Shown one piece after another: positions 55,269 to 64,000 of a stretch of 64,000 nucleotides of DNA. The position numbers and the translations under genes are program-made. Within the stretch, counting starts at the first letter, position 1. Each line of letters begins with the position of its first letter. The notes below the pieces were generated by a model that was not told the origin of the DNA, searched no databases, and saw nothing but the letters and a program-made list of their open reading frames with translations. Origin of the DNA: CAZKHG01 sp964552655 (GTDB taxonomy: Bacteria; Bacteroidota; Bacteroidia; Bacteroidales; Tenuifilaceae); the NCBI GenBank assembly GCA_964552655.1, contig CAZKHG010000009.1, forward strand, positions 1 to 64,000. The letters are read 5' to 3'.

Positions 55269-55372
55269 AGTGGGTAAGTTTAATATTTAGTATAAAAATA
55301 TAAAATTAATAAACTTTATTATTAAAAATCCAGTATTATACTAAAAAACCATTTATTCGTAATTGCAAATCG

Positions 55373-56362
55373 CTACTTCTCCCGATTCATTATCATTTTG
55401 GCAATTTGATATAGCACTGTTTTTCGTTCTTGCAATATGTCGATGTCGTCCAAAGATTTAATGGCTTTATTGTAATAATTTATAATTTGATTTTCAGTTA
55501 TTTTTTTGATTTGCAATTCATTAAATATTTTAATTAAACTATTAATTTTATCTTCCTCTGCTATTTGTCTATCATGGTAAAGCCGTATCAGTTCTTTTTT
55601 GTTTTCAGCTTCACCTAGGGCGTTCAAAAAAAGAATGCTCTTTTTTCCGGCAATGATGTCTCCCCCGATCTTTTTCCCAAATGTCTCTGGTTTACCATAC
55701 AAATCGAGCAAATCGTCCTGTAGCTGAAAGGCTAAGCCAAGGTTTAACCCGAATGATCCTATTTGGTTGATTTGCGTTGCATTTGCCCCTCCCAGAATTG
55801 CTCCAATTTGAAGCGCCCCTTTAATTAAAATCGAAGTTTTAAGCTCAACCATTTCCAGGTATTCTCCGATTGTAACGTCCGATCTTTTTTCAAAATCCAT
55901 ATCAAGCTGTTGGCCTTCGCAAATACCAATTGAGACCTCATTAAATACATTAAGTACGGAAGATAAATACTTTGGATCACACTTCCCAAGTAAAGAGTAT
56001 GCCAATATACTCATTGCATCACCCGAAAGAATCGCAATATTAGAGTTCCATTTTGTATGGATGGTTTCAATGCCTCTTCGCTTAGTTGCATTGTCCATAA
56101 TATCATCGTGTACCAGGGTAAAATTGTGAAATATTTCAATTGCAAGGGCCGGGTTTATGGATTCACTAACCCGATCTGAGAAAAGATTACATGCAGCAAG
56201 AACAAGAACCGGTCTTATTCTCTTCCCGCCTGAGTTAAGAATATGCCTTATCGGTTCATAAAGATTTCTGGGTTCGTTGGGCAGGTTAACTTTTCCCAAG
56301 TTGTCCTCAACTATTTTAGACAACTCATCAATGCATAAAACGAGTTCTTTTCCCGCGCTCAT
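55373..56362 (-). CDS. Polyprenyl (isoprenyl) diphosphate synthase
   Basis: A 329-residue all-helical trans-prenyltransferase that condenses IPP with allylic diphosphates. Both aspartate-rich motifs are present: DDIMD (first) within LVHDDIMDNATKRRG and DDLLD (second) within FQLQDDLLDLYG; GGKRIRP binds the diphosphate. The residues before the first motif set chain length, but FPP, GGPP or longer product cannot be decided. The gene overlaps the stop of an MMPL-family exporter by four bases (ATGA), suggesting a lipid-related partnership. Confidence 0.94.
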   Translation of the reverse strand: MSAGKELVLCIDELSKIVEDNLGKVNLPNEPRNLYEPIRHILNSGGKRIRPVLVLAACNLFSDRVSESINPALAIEIFHNFTLVHDDIMDNATKRRGIETIHTKWNSNIAILSGDAMSILAYSLLGKCDPKYLSSVLNVFNEVSIGICEGQQLDMDFEKRSDVTIGEYLEMVELKTSILIKGALQIGAILGGANATQINQIGSFGLNLGLAFQLQDDLLDLYGKPETFGKKIGGDIIAGKKSILFLNALGEAENKKELIRLYHDRQIAEEDKINSLIKIFNELQIKKITENQIINYYNKAIKSLDDIDILQERKTVLYQIAKMIMNREK

Positions 56363-58776
56363 TTTCTATTTCCAATAAAGCGACCCAGCCCTTTTCTGGT
56401 CTTATGTTCAATCAATTCCTTTTTTTCATCATCATCGAAACCGGCATGAATTTCGAGTGCTGGTTCATAATCGGGATCAGGAGAGGTTCCTCTTTCAAAA
56501 GAAAGCAGTATTGAGGGCAAAACAAACAGGTTGCAAAAAAGTGCTATTAAAAGGGTTAAAGAAACAAGTATTCCCAAAGAAACCGTTCCCCCAAATTTAG
56601 ATGCGGCAAAAATACTAAAACCAAAAAACAGGACTATAGAGGTGTAAATAATACTAATCCCTGTCTCCCGAATGGCATAAATAACCGATGCCTTTATATT
56701 ATGAGAGGTTCTTCGCAGCTCTTGCCGGTATTTTGATAATAGTTGAATCGAGTTATCTATGGCGATACCAAATGCAATACTAAAAACTATCACGGTAGAT
56801 GGTTTGAGCGAAATGCCCATGTATCCCATTGCTGCCGATGTCAACAATAACGGGATCATATTTGTTAAAACAGAGAAAAGCACAATTTTGCCCTTTCTGA
56901 ACATCCAGGTCATAAATAGTGCGATCAACCCAATGGCCAGAGGGAGGCTGACAAAAAGGCCTTTAACCAGATACTCGCTCCCTTTTGCGGCTAATACACT
57001 TGTCCCCAGCATATTTACATTGCCGGAATCAGCCTTAAAGACATTTTTAATTTCTTTATTAACACTATCTTTAAATGAGTTCATTTTAATTGTTCCCAAA
57101 TCAGCAACATTGTAAATTATTCGAACATATTGGCCGGTCGAATCAACAAAACGGGCAAACATATCACTTATTCCAATGCTTTTGGGGATATAAGATAAAA
57201 TGAACCCTCTTTCAAAAGTATTGGGCAATTCATAATGATCCTGGTTGCCGTTATAATATGCCTGTTTAGCAAATTTTGATGCCTCTACGATTGATAATGG
57301 TTTTGAAAGTTCTCCGTATTTTTCAAGACGATTTTGTAAATCATCTATTCTTGATAAGGTAGCCGAAGATAAATATCCGTTGGGTTTTTTGGTATCATAA
57401 ACTATTTCTAGAGGGAGAACCCCGTGAAAATTTTTTTCAAAAAACTTAAGGTTAACCAAAACCGGGTGTTTTCTTGGTATGTCATCAACCATGTATGCAT
57501 TTGTTTTCAAAAGTGTAACACCAATTATCCCAAAAAATATAAGAATTCCTGCAATTGTAAAAACAATCTTCCGGCGGTATAAAGAAGTTAGAACAACTCT
57601 GCAAATTGCGTTTTTAACTCCTTCTCGATTTAAATGATTAAGATGCCGCGGTTTAGGTGGCGGTAAAAAACTAAATATAATGGGAATTAACATCAAACAA
57701 ATAGAATAAACGGCAATTACATTTAGTGATGCGATAATTCCAAATTCCTTAAGAATTTGTGTATGAGTGGTGATAAATGACCCAAAACCAATAGCCGTAG
57801 TAAGATTGGAAAGAAAAGTTGCGCTTCCGATTCTGGTTATCATCCTGTATAGCGATTTTATCTTATTCCCATGATACTTGTATTCAAAATGGTACTTATT
57901 GATCAGAAAAATACAACTAGGAATTCCAATTATTATCAAAAGAGTAGGAACAACTGCAGTTAGCAATGTTAAATCATACCCAAACAAAGTAATTGAACCA
58001 AGCGCCCATATAACTCCAATTCCAACCACTGTCATAGAAATAAATACAATTTTAACGGACCTAAAGAGCAGAAGTAATATGATTGCGGTAACAACTACTG
58101 CAATAAAAATAAAGAGGTACATTTCCCCTTTTATCATCTCCCCAACTGTAACCCTTATATATGGTAAGCCGGAATAGTATAATTTGTTACCCGTCTTTCT
58201 CTCATAGGTTTTGCATGCATCTAAAACCTTCGCAACCATTTTTATTCTTCCGCTTGTTTGTAAGATCTCTTTATTAAGGGTAATGAGCAATAAATACGTA
58301 TTTGTTTGTTTGTTGTATAACAGATTGTTATAAAACTCTAATGAAGTTGCGGTTTTAGCCAACGAATCCATTTCCAATTCAGAATAGTCCGTTCTGTTAA
58401 AAATTTTTTCGGAATAGAATTTCTTTTTTATTGTATCCTTTACCAGGTTTATTGCATCGTAAATGGAGAAAACTTGCTCTACTCCATTAACTTCTTTTAT
58501 TTCATTATTCAGGTTTGTCCAGTCCAGAAAGTGTTTTTTCGAAAAGAAATCGCTGGTTTGCACCCCAACGACCATTATATTTTCGCCTTTGCCGAATTTA
58601 ACTGCAAACTCTTCGTTTTTAATTAAAAGTGAATCCTGCTTAGGTAATAGATAGGTTGGTTTATAAGACAATTCAACAAAAGATGCCTTGTAAGCCATAA
58701 AAGCCGTAAAAAGCAAAATTATAGCAATCAAAAGAAACCTGTTTCTCAGAATTATCCGGGCAATAAATTTAAACAT
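56359..58776 (-). CDS. MMPL/HAE3-type RND family transporter
   Basis: About 805 residues with the two-halved RND layout: a first helix (residues 15-35), a periplasmic loop, then five to six helices, repeated once (GIAIDNSIQLLSKYR in the second half; LLTAVVPTLLIIIGIPSCIFLINKY in the first). Relatives of the hydrophobe-exporter type (for example HpnN) move lipids such as hopanoids. The MFKFIARIILRNRF start at 58776 was chosen, because the 24-residue upstream extension is not typical of the family. The overlap with a polyprenyl synthase gene hints at an isoprenoid or lipid cargo, which is unproven. Confidence 0.88.
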   Translation of the reverse strand: MFKFIARIILRNRFLLIAIILLFTAFMAYKASFVELSYKPTYLLPKQDSLLIKNEEFAVKFGKGENIMVVGVQTSDFFSKKHFLDWTNLNNEIKEVNGVEQVFSIYDAINLVKDTIKKKFYSEKIFNRTDYSELEMDSLAKTATSLEFYNNLLYNKQTNTYLLLITLNKEILQTSGRIKMVAKVLDACKTYERKTGNKLYYSGLPYIRVTVGEMIKGEMYLFIFIAVVVTAIILLLLFRSVKIVFISMTVVGIGVIWALGSITLFGYDLTLLTAVVPTLLIIIGIPSCIFLINKYHFEYKYHGNKIKSLYRMITRIGSATFLSNLTTAIGFGSFITTHTQILKEFGIIASLNVIAVYSICLMLIPIIFSFLPPPKPRHLNHLNREGVKNAICRVVLTSLYRRKIVFTIAGILIFFGIIGVTLLKTNAYMVDDIPRKHPVLVNLKFFEKNFHGVLPLEIVYDTKKPNGYLSSATLSRIDDLQNRLEKYGELSKPLSIVEASKFAKQAYYNGNQDHYELPNTFERGFILSYIPKSIGISDMFARFVDSTGQYVRIIYNVADLGTIKMNSFKDSVNKEIKNVFKADSGNVNMLGTSVLAAKGSEYLVKGLFVSLPLAIGLIALFMTWMFRKGKIVLFSVLTNMIPLLLTSAAMGYMGISLKPSTVIVFSIAFGIAIDNSIQLLSKYRQELRRTSHNIKASVIYAIRETGISIIYTSIVLFFGFSIFAASKFGGTVSLGILVSLTLLIALFCNLFVLPSILLSFERGTSPDPDYEPALEIHAGFDDDEKKELIEHKTRKGLGRFIGNRK

Positions 58777-58929
58777 GCTTAAATATTGATTTAGAAAATA
58801 TGAGGCTGATAAAAGAAGCGAATATAGCATATTTGTTATACTATTCAAACATTGGTAAGTATTTGTTTGTCATACATTTTACTGAAAATCAATTTGTTTA
58901 AGTGTCAGTTTTAATATTAATTATTTTTA

Positions 58930-58961
58930 TTGCCCACAAAACTGAATTATATGTACTTTTG
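58930..58961 (+). promoter_or_regulatory. Promoter TTG-N21-TACTTTTG
   Basis: TTG (58930-58932) and TACTTTTG (58954-58961) are 21 bases apart and lie 20 bases before the Na/Pi cotransporter start codon. Confidence 0.65.
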
Positions 58962-58981
58962 CGAGGTTAATTTGATTTTTT

Positions 58982-60685
58982 ATGGAATACGGGATTATTG
59001 AATTCCTTACCCTTATTGGTTCACTTGGGGTTATTTTGTTTGGGCTAAAACTGATAAGTGAATCTCTTCAAAAAATTGCAGGTGAAAAAATGCGTGGTTT
59101 ATTACAAACCATGCCATCTACTACAACAAAGGGAATTTTAGCCGGGTTGATTGTCACAATGGTTATACAATCTTCAACAGCCACAACACTAATGGTTGTT
59201 GGATTTGTTAACGTAGGTTTGCTAAGCCTGGTTCAATCTATTGGGATAATTATGGGAGCCAACATTGGTTCAACCTTTACCGCTTGGGTGGTTTCAATAT
59301 TAGGCTTTAAATATGATTTCATTTCTTTGGCTGTTCCAATTATTGGTTTTGGGGTTCCATTAATACTGACAAAAAAATCCCTGCTGCGCTCCTTGGGCGA
59401 GTTAATAATTGGGTTTTCTCTGCTTTTTATTGGTTTAGATTTTTTAAAATTAAATGCCGGCAATATCAATCATCTGCCAGAACTTAAATCCTTTTTGGTT
59501 TATACCTCAAATCTAGGTTTTTATTCTGTTTTGATATTTGTTGTATTGGGTATTTTCTTTTCTCTTGGACTTCAATCGTCAAGCGCGGCGCTTGTTTTCA
59601 CCTTCGTTTTAAGTAGCGCTGGCCTAATCTCTTTTCCGAATGCCATTGCAATGGTTTTAGGAGAAAATGTAGGAACATCAATTATTGCCAATTTTGCAGC
59701 CAGGGCGGCAAATACTTCGGCAAAAAGAGCGGCAAGGGTTCATTTTATTCTTAACCTTTTTGGTGTAATATGGGTGCTGTTATTCTTTTCTCCTCTTATC
59801 TCGTTGTTCTACAGTGTGCTCGATCTGTCAACACCCACCCTCCTTATCAATTCTTCAACCCTTCCGATTGCGTTATGTATTTTCCACACTGGGTTTAATA
59901 TTACAAATACGCTAATTCTCGTTTGGTTTATCCCCCTGATAGTAAAAATTGTTGGCAAAATGGTTCCAGCAAAAGATAGCGAAGAGGAAAAGCGAAGGCT
60001 CATGCATCTTGGGATAGGGTTACTATCAACAGCTGAATTTTCTTTAATTCAGGCCAAAAAAGAAATTATAGTATATGCTAAACGATCTTACAAAATGTTC
60101 GGATTTGTTAAAGACTTTTTTCTTGAGAAAAACGAAAAAAATCTTGAAATAATTTATCAACGAATTGAAAAGTATGAAAATATAAGCGACCGGGTTGAGG
60201 TTGAGATTGCTACCTATTTAAGTAAAATTTCTGTCAATAAACTTAGTGATTCTACCACCAGGGTCGTTCAGTCTATGTTTAAAATTATCAGTGATATAGA
60301 ATCAATTTCAGATAGCAACTTCTCAATTGCCAGAATTCTTAGGAGAAAACACGAATCAAACATTTGGTTCACAGAAGATATGAATAGCAAGATACAAAAG
60401 ATGTTTGATTTGATTGATGAGGCCTTTAATATAATGATTGAAAATATTAACAAAGGTCACGCACAAATCAACCTTGCTCCCGCTTATGATATTGAAAACA
60501 GAATCAATTTGCTACGAAACCAACTAAAGGAAGACTACATTAAAGAGGCAGAAAGTAATAAGTACAACTACTCTTCAGGGGTAATTTACCATGATCTTTT
60601 TTCTGTATTGGAAAAACTTGGCGATTACCTAATAAATGTATCTAAAGACCTGTCGGAAACCCAGGTTGTTAAAAAGAAGTTCTAG
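58982..60685 (+). CDS. Na/Pi cotransporter family protein with PhoU-like domain
   Basis: A 567-residue protein. Residues 1-330 form the duplicated sodium/phosphate cotransporter core with the paired QSS motifs (VIQSSTATTLMVVG and GLQSSSAALVFTFV) and about eight helices. Residues about 350-560 are a cytoplasmic, helical PhoU-like part (ENRINLLRNQLKEDYIKEAES). It probably imports phosphate with sodium. It is convergent with atpG, with only three bases between the stops, and has a clear promoter of its own. Confidence 0.93.
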   Translation: MEYGIIEFLTLIGSLGVILFGLKLISESLQKIAGEKMRGLLQTMPSTTTKGILAGLIVTMVIQSSTATTLMVVGFVNVGLLSLVQSIGIIMGANIGSTFTAWVVSILGFKYDFISLAVPIIGFGVPLILTKKSLLRSLGELIIGFSLLFIGLDFLKLNAGNINHLPELKSFLVYTSNLGFYSVLIFVVLGIFFSLGLQSSSAALVFTFVLSSAGLISFPNAIAMVLGENVGTSIIANFAARAANTSAKRAARVHFILNLFGVIWVLLFFSPLISLFYSVLDLSTPTLLINSSTLPIALCIFHTGFNITNTLILVWFIPLIVKIVGKMVPAKDSEEEKRRLMHLGIGLLSTAEFSLIQAKKEIIVYAKRSYKMFGFVKDFFLEKNEKNLEIIYQRIEKYENISDRVEVEIATYLSKISVNKLSDSTTRVVQSMFKIISDIESISDSNFSIARILRRKHESNIWFTEDMNSKIQKMFDLIDEAFNIMIENINKGHAQINLAPAYDIENRINLLRNQLKEDYIKEAESNKYNYSSGVIYHDLFSVLEKLGDYLINVSKDLSETQVVKKKF

Positions 60686-60688
60686 CCA

Positions 60689-61558
60689 TTAACCCTTTAG
60701 CGCATTTGCACCTGAAACGATTTCCAGAATCTCTTTTGTAATTGAGGCCTGGCGAGCTTTGTTGTATTGTAATGTAAGGTCTCTAATTAATTCTGTTGCA
60801 TTATCGGTAGCCTGATGCATTGCTGTCATTCTTGCGCCATGTTCTGCGGCAGAACTATTGGCAATGGCAAAATATAATTTATAAAGCAAAAAGTTGGGCA
60901 GAATCTTTTTTACAAAAATCTCCGGAGTGGGTTCTACAATATCAAGGATTGACTTGTAATTTTCCTCAAAAGTAAACTCAACCGGAAAAAGTTTTTCAAC
61001 CTTTTGAACCTGAACTGCGGCGTTTTTAAAAGAATTATAGGCTAAATAAATTTGATCAAATTCTCCTTTTAAATATTTTTCCGCAATAATATTATATGTT
61101 TCCTTGGTGATGTCTAATTCAGGCTTTTCAAGAATGTGATTATTTAATGCGCTGCTTGGAAAACCCTTTTTGCTAAAAAAATCAAATCCTTTTTTCCCGA
61201 TACAAAGCAATTCAATGGCGGCTTTTGGGTAAATTTTATCAATTGAAGCCATTTCATTCAGTGTGGCTCTGATAATGTTTTGATTAAAAGCCCCACACAT
61301 ACTGGAGTTTGATGTTACTACAACTATCCCGATTTTTTTGATAGTTTTTCTTGGGGTACAGTATTCATTGTTAACATTAATCTTATGGAAAATGCTTTCA
61401 ATAATGGCTTTGTTTTCTTCAAAGAAAGGTTTATAACGGCTGAGACTATCCTGTGCTTTTTTGAATTTGGCAGCGGAAACCATTTTCATTGCGCTGGTAA
61501 TCTTTTTTGTAGAATTAACAGAAGCAATTCGATTCCTAATATCTTTAAGGCTGGCCAT
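60689..61558 (-). CDS. atpG: F1Fo ATP synthase subunit gamma
   Basis: The central rotor stalk. The 289-residue protein has the conserved N-terminal helix (KDIRNRIASVNSTKKITSAMKMVSAAK) and the C-terminal helix with EHGARMTAMHQATDNA and LTLQYNKARQASITKE. The start overlaps the atpA stop by one base (TAATG). It is the last gene of this atp block. Confidence 0.98.
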   Translation of the reverse strand: MASLKDIRNRIASVNSTKKITSAMKMVSAAKFKKAQDSLSRYKPFFEENKAIIESIFHKINVNNEYCTPRKTIKKIGIVVVTSNSSMCGAFNQNIIRATLNEMASIDKIYPKAAIELLCIGKKGFDFFSKKGFPSSALNNHILEKPELDITKETYNIIAEKYLKGEFDQIYLAYNSFKNAAVQVQKVEKLFPVEFTFEENYKSILDIVEPTPEIFVKKILPNFLLYKLYFAIANSSAAEHGARMTAMHQATDNATELIRDLTLQYNKARQASITKEILEIVSGANALKG

Positions 61559-63138
61559 TATTTTTTAAATTTGGGTGCAACCTCCTCTGCAACACTTGTT
61601 AATATAGCAGCAATTGAATCATCAAATTCGCCTTTAGATATTCTTTCAAGAACATCTTTGTGTTTTAGTTGAACAAGTTCCAAAAAGTCTTTTTCAAAGT
61701 CTCTGATCTTGGCCAGGGCAACATTTTTGAGCAATCCTTTGGTTCCACAAAAAATTATTGCAACCTGTAACTCTACTGGCAATGGTTTATATTGCCCCTG
61801 TTTTAACAGTTCAACATTTTTTGAACCTTTATCAAGAACAGCAATGGTCGCAAGATCAAGATCCGATCCAAACTTAGAAAATGCTTCCAATTCCCTATAT
61901 TGGGCCTGATCTAATTTAAGCGTTCCCGCAACCTTTCTCATTGATTTTACCTGTGCTTTCCCACCGACACGTGATACAGAAATTCCAACATTGATCGCAG
62001 GCCTGATCCCATTATTAAAAAGATTGGATTCCAAGAAAATTTGACCATCAGTTATAGAGATAACATTTGTGGGGATATAAGCAGAAACATCACCTGCCTG
62101 GGTTTCAATAATTGGCAGTGCGGTTAGTGATCCGCCTCCTTTTACAATCGGCTTAAGCGATTCTGGTAAATCATTCATTTGCCGGGCAATATCATCAGAT
62201 TCTATTATTTTTGCGGCACGTTCCAATAGGCGTGAATGTAAATAAAAAACATCTCCCGGGTATGCTTCGCGACCAGGAGGCCTTCTTAGAAGCAAAGAAA
62301 CTTCGCGATACGAAACGGCTTGTTTTGAAAGATCGTCATAAATTACAAGCGCCGATCTTCCGGTATCGCGGAAAAATTCTCCGATTGCGGCTCCGGCAAA
62401 AGGTGCATAAAACTGTTCTGCGGCTGGATCGGATGCATTTGCTGCCACAATAATGGTATAGTCCATCGCACCATGCTCTTCAAGGGTTTTAGCAATTCCT
62501 GCAACTGTTGATCCTTTCTGTCCGATGGCAACATAAATGCAGTACACCGGATTTCCCTTGGCAAAATTATGTTTTTGATTTATGATTGTATCAATGGCAA
62601 TGGCGGTTTTTCCTGTTTGTCTGTCTCCAATAATGAGTTCTCGCTGACCACGGCCAATTGGTATCATTGAGTCAATGGCTTTTATTCCTGTTTGTAAGGG
62701 TTCATTAACTGGTTGCCTGTAAATAACCCCCGGGGCTTTTCTTTCAAGGGGTAATTCTATTGTGTCTCCGGCAATAGGGCCCTTGCCATCAATTGGTTGA
62801 CCAATAGTGTTTATAACTCGCCCAAGAAGCCCTTCGCCAACTTTAATTGAGGCAATTCTTCCTGTTCGCTTAACCCGTTCTCCCTCTTTAACCAGGTCGA
62901 TATTACCCAATAATACTGCCCCAACATTATCTTCTTCTAGGTTTAGAACAATCCCCATTACTCCAGACTCGAACTCTATCAGCTCGTTAGATCGAACATT
63001 GTTCAACCCAAATATCCTGGCTATCCCATCACCAACCTGTAACACATTTCCAATCTCTTCAAAATTTAGCTTTGTGTTTACTCCGGCCAGCTCCTTTTTC
63101 AATAGTTCGGATATTTCGGAAGGCTTAATTTCTGCCAT
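61558..63138 (-). CDS. atpA: F1Fo ATP synthase subunit alpha
   Basis: The non-catalytic nucleotide-binding subunit of F1, 526 residues. P-loop GDRQTGKTAIA, VYCIYVAIGQKGSTVA, RPPGREAYPGDVFYLHSRLLERA and SVSRVGGKAQVKSM are all intact. Ten bases separate it from atpH upstream, and it overlaps atpG by one base. The catalytic beta gene is not next to it, as it would be in an E. coli-type operon, but about 48 kb away in this window. Confidence 0.99.
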   Translation of the reverse strand: MAEIKPSEISELLKKELAGVNTKLNFEEIGNVLQVGDGIARIFGLNNVRSNELIEFESGVMGIVLNLEEDNVGAVLLGNIDLVKEGERVKRTGRIASIKVGEGLLGRVINTIGQPIDGKGPIAGDTIELPLERKAPGVIYRQPVNEPLQTGIKAIDSMIPIGRGQRELIIGDRQTGKTAIAIDTIINQKHNFAKGNPVYCIYVAIGQKGSTVAGIAKTLEEHGAMDYTIIVAANASDPAAEQFYAPFAGAAIGEFFRDTGRSALVIYDDLSKQAVSYREVSLLLRRPPGREAYPGDVFYLHSRLLERAAKIIESDDIARQMNDLPESLKPIVKGGGSLTALPIIETQAGDVSAYIPTNVISITDGQIFLESNLFNNGIRPAINVGISVSRVGGKAQVKSMRKVAGTLKLDQAQYRELEAFSKFGSDLDLATIAVLDKGSKNVELLKQGQYKPLPVELQVAIIFCGTKGLLKNVALAKIRDFEKDFLELVQLKHKDVLERISKGEFDDSIAAILTSVAEEVAPKFKK

Positions 63139-63148
63139 AGTATTTGAT

Positions 63149-63700
63149 TTAAATTACTTTTTGTTCGGGTATAAGCGATTTTTTAAAAATATTTAGTTGC
63201 CCTATAATGCTTTGATCGACTAGGAGATTCTCTACCTGAAGAATAAAACCCCCAATGAGCTCTGGCTTAATTTTAACTATTAATTCTGTTTTTTTCTTAA
63301 ACCGGGTATTAACAAAATCAATAATTTTCCCTTCAAATTCTTTTGTTGGTTCTGTTGCACATTCAAGAATTACTCTGAAAACACCCTGATTCTCTCTATA
63401 AATTTTCTGAAAAATCAACAGGCTGTTTTGAATATACGCCTCTCTGTTTTTTACGATAAGCAGGCGAATTAAATTAAACAGCGTTTTGTTAACCGCGTCT
63501 TTTAGAACCATTGAAATTACACGTTCTTTCTCTTTTGCTGCAATTACCGGGTTATTTAGTAAATAAACAAACTCCTTATTGTTTTCTATTAAATCTAATA
63601 ACACATAAGAATCCTTATACACTTCATCCTGTGTTTTTTCGCTGGATGAATAGTCATAAAGAGCTTTTGCGTATCTAACGGATATCCGGCCGGCTTGCAT
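63149..63700 (-). CDS. atpH: F1Fo ATP synthase subunit delta
   Basis: The peripheral-stalk subunit that ties subunit b to the top of F1. The 183-residue protein has an N-terminal helical bundle (ISVRYAKALYDYSSSEK) and the C-terminal signature KKKTELIVKIKPELIGGFILQVE. It sits between atpF (six bases) and atpA. Confidence 0.95.
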   Translation of the reverse strand: MQAGRISVRYAKALYDYSSSEKTQDEVYKDSYVLLDLIENNKEFVYLLNNPVIAAKEKERVISMVLKDAVNKTLFNLIRLLIVKNREAYIQNSLLIFQKIYRENQGVFRVILECATEPTKEFEGKIIDFVNTRFKKKTELIVKIKPELIGGFILQVENLLVDQSIIGQLNIFKKSLIPEQKVI

Positions 63701-63706
63701 TAACTA

Positions 63707-64000
63707 CTAATTTTTACTTGATATCTCCTTAAGCACTTGGTCAAAGTATTGGAGTTGTTTCTGTTTATCATCAAATTCTTTTTTGAGAATCCTTTCGGAT
63801 AGCTCGAGGGCTATTCTCGAAACCTCAACGGATAACTCCTTTTTTGCATTCTCCCGTTCTTTGATTATCAGTTCTCTTGTTTTGCTCAAAATCTTTTGAG
63901 CCTCTTGTTCTGCCTGGATTTTAGCTTCTTCCACCAGCTTGTCTCTAAGTTTTTTTGCTTCCTGAAAAGCTAACTCCCTTTCCTGTCTTGCCTTTTCGGC
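63707..64000 (-). CDS. atpF: F1Fo ATP synthase subunit b, C-terminal part (cut by window edge)
   Basis: The frame is open through the right edge. The visible 97 residues are a charged coiled coil (AEKARQERELAFQEAKKLRD onward to the end SSKN), typical of the soluble dimeric stalk of subunit b that contacts delta and F1. The N-terminal membrane helix lies outside the window. It heads atpH-atpA-atpG here; atpB and atpE presumably lie farther right. Confidence 0.92.
   Translation of the reverse strand, partial: AEKARQERELAFQEAKKLRDKLVEEAKIQAEQEAQKILSKTRELIIKERENAKKELSVEVSRIALELSERILKKEFDDKQKQLQYFDQVLKEISSKN

Noticed and set aside
1..64000. CRISPR arrays, tRNA or rRNA genes, insertion sequences
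   Set aside because: No regularly spaced repeats, cloverleaf-like sequences, transposase genes or terminal inverted repeats were recognised on reading both strands; a dedicated scan was not possible.

Overview
The window looks like a chromosomal segment of a Bacteroidota bacterium, probably of the Bacteroidales/Marinilabiliales type. It is AT-rich. Its genes include lineage-typical families: the ftsX-DUF3098-uppP-truB-queA run, DUF2723 and YfhO giant membrane proteins, DUF4254 next to a family 9 glycosyltransferase, a gingipain-type (C25) propeptide, a C69 dipeptidase, an S37 peptidase and a eukaryotic-type glycyl-tRNA synthetase. Starts rarely have a Shine-Dalgarno sequence. Many are preceded 13-35 nt upstream by the Bacteroidota -7 box TAnnTTTG, which helped choose starts. 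A tungsten/molybdenum aldehyde oxidoreductase suggests an anaerobic or facultative lifestyle. No rRNA, tRNA, CRISPR array, IS element or prophage was seen.

Layout. 1-4.5 kb: a gingipain-like propeptide gene that breaks frame at the left edge, dtd-mazG, and a DeoC-type aldolase with a cysteine-rich tail paired with an aldehyde:ferredoxin oxidoreductase. 4.6-6.5 kb: a small accessory patch (VOC lipoprotein, zinc-ribbon protein, RibD-C reductase, doubtful membrane ORF). 6.6-13.8 kb: porin, DUF2723 protein, atpD-atpC and a secreted hydrolase. 13.8-17.8 kb: queA, truB, uppP, DUF3098, ftsX (leftward). 17.9-24.5 kb: YfhO, wecB, a glycosyltransferase and glyS. 24.6-29.3 kb: two lipoproteins, nadB and a C69 dipeptidase. 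29.3-46.1 kb: a large leftward transport locus. 46.3-54.4 kb: nfo, then rightward genes for tRNA modification (U32 protein, mnmH), ribosome maturation (rsgA), envelope sugars (DUF4254-GT9), YitT and AIM24-like proteins. 54.4-58.8 kb: universal stress protein, polyprenyl synthase and an MMPL exporter. 59-64 kb: Na/Pi cotransporter and atpF-atpH-atpA-atpG, cut by the right edge.

The outstanding region is 30.7-46.1 kb. Seven tightly packed same-strand genes encode: an ABC ATPase; a 1106-residue protein joining ABC-2-type membrane helices, an M1-aminopeptidase-like domain without a visible HExxH, and a golvesin-like beta-sandwich; a TolC-type outer membrane factor; a periplasmic adaptor; an RND pump; a 1570-residue second RND pump that continues without a stop into about six extra membrane helices and a complete ABC ATPase; and a small ABC-2 permease. 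The two ATPases look like paralogues. This reads as a tripartite efflux machine merged with one or two ABC systems in a single transcription unit, with two secreted peptidases following on the same strand. Its substrate cannot be told from sequence.

The F1Fo ATP synthase genes are split: atpD-atpC near 12 kb, and atpF/H/A/G near 61-64 kb on the other strand.
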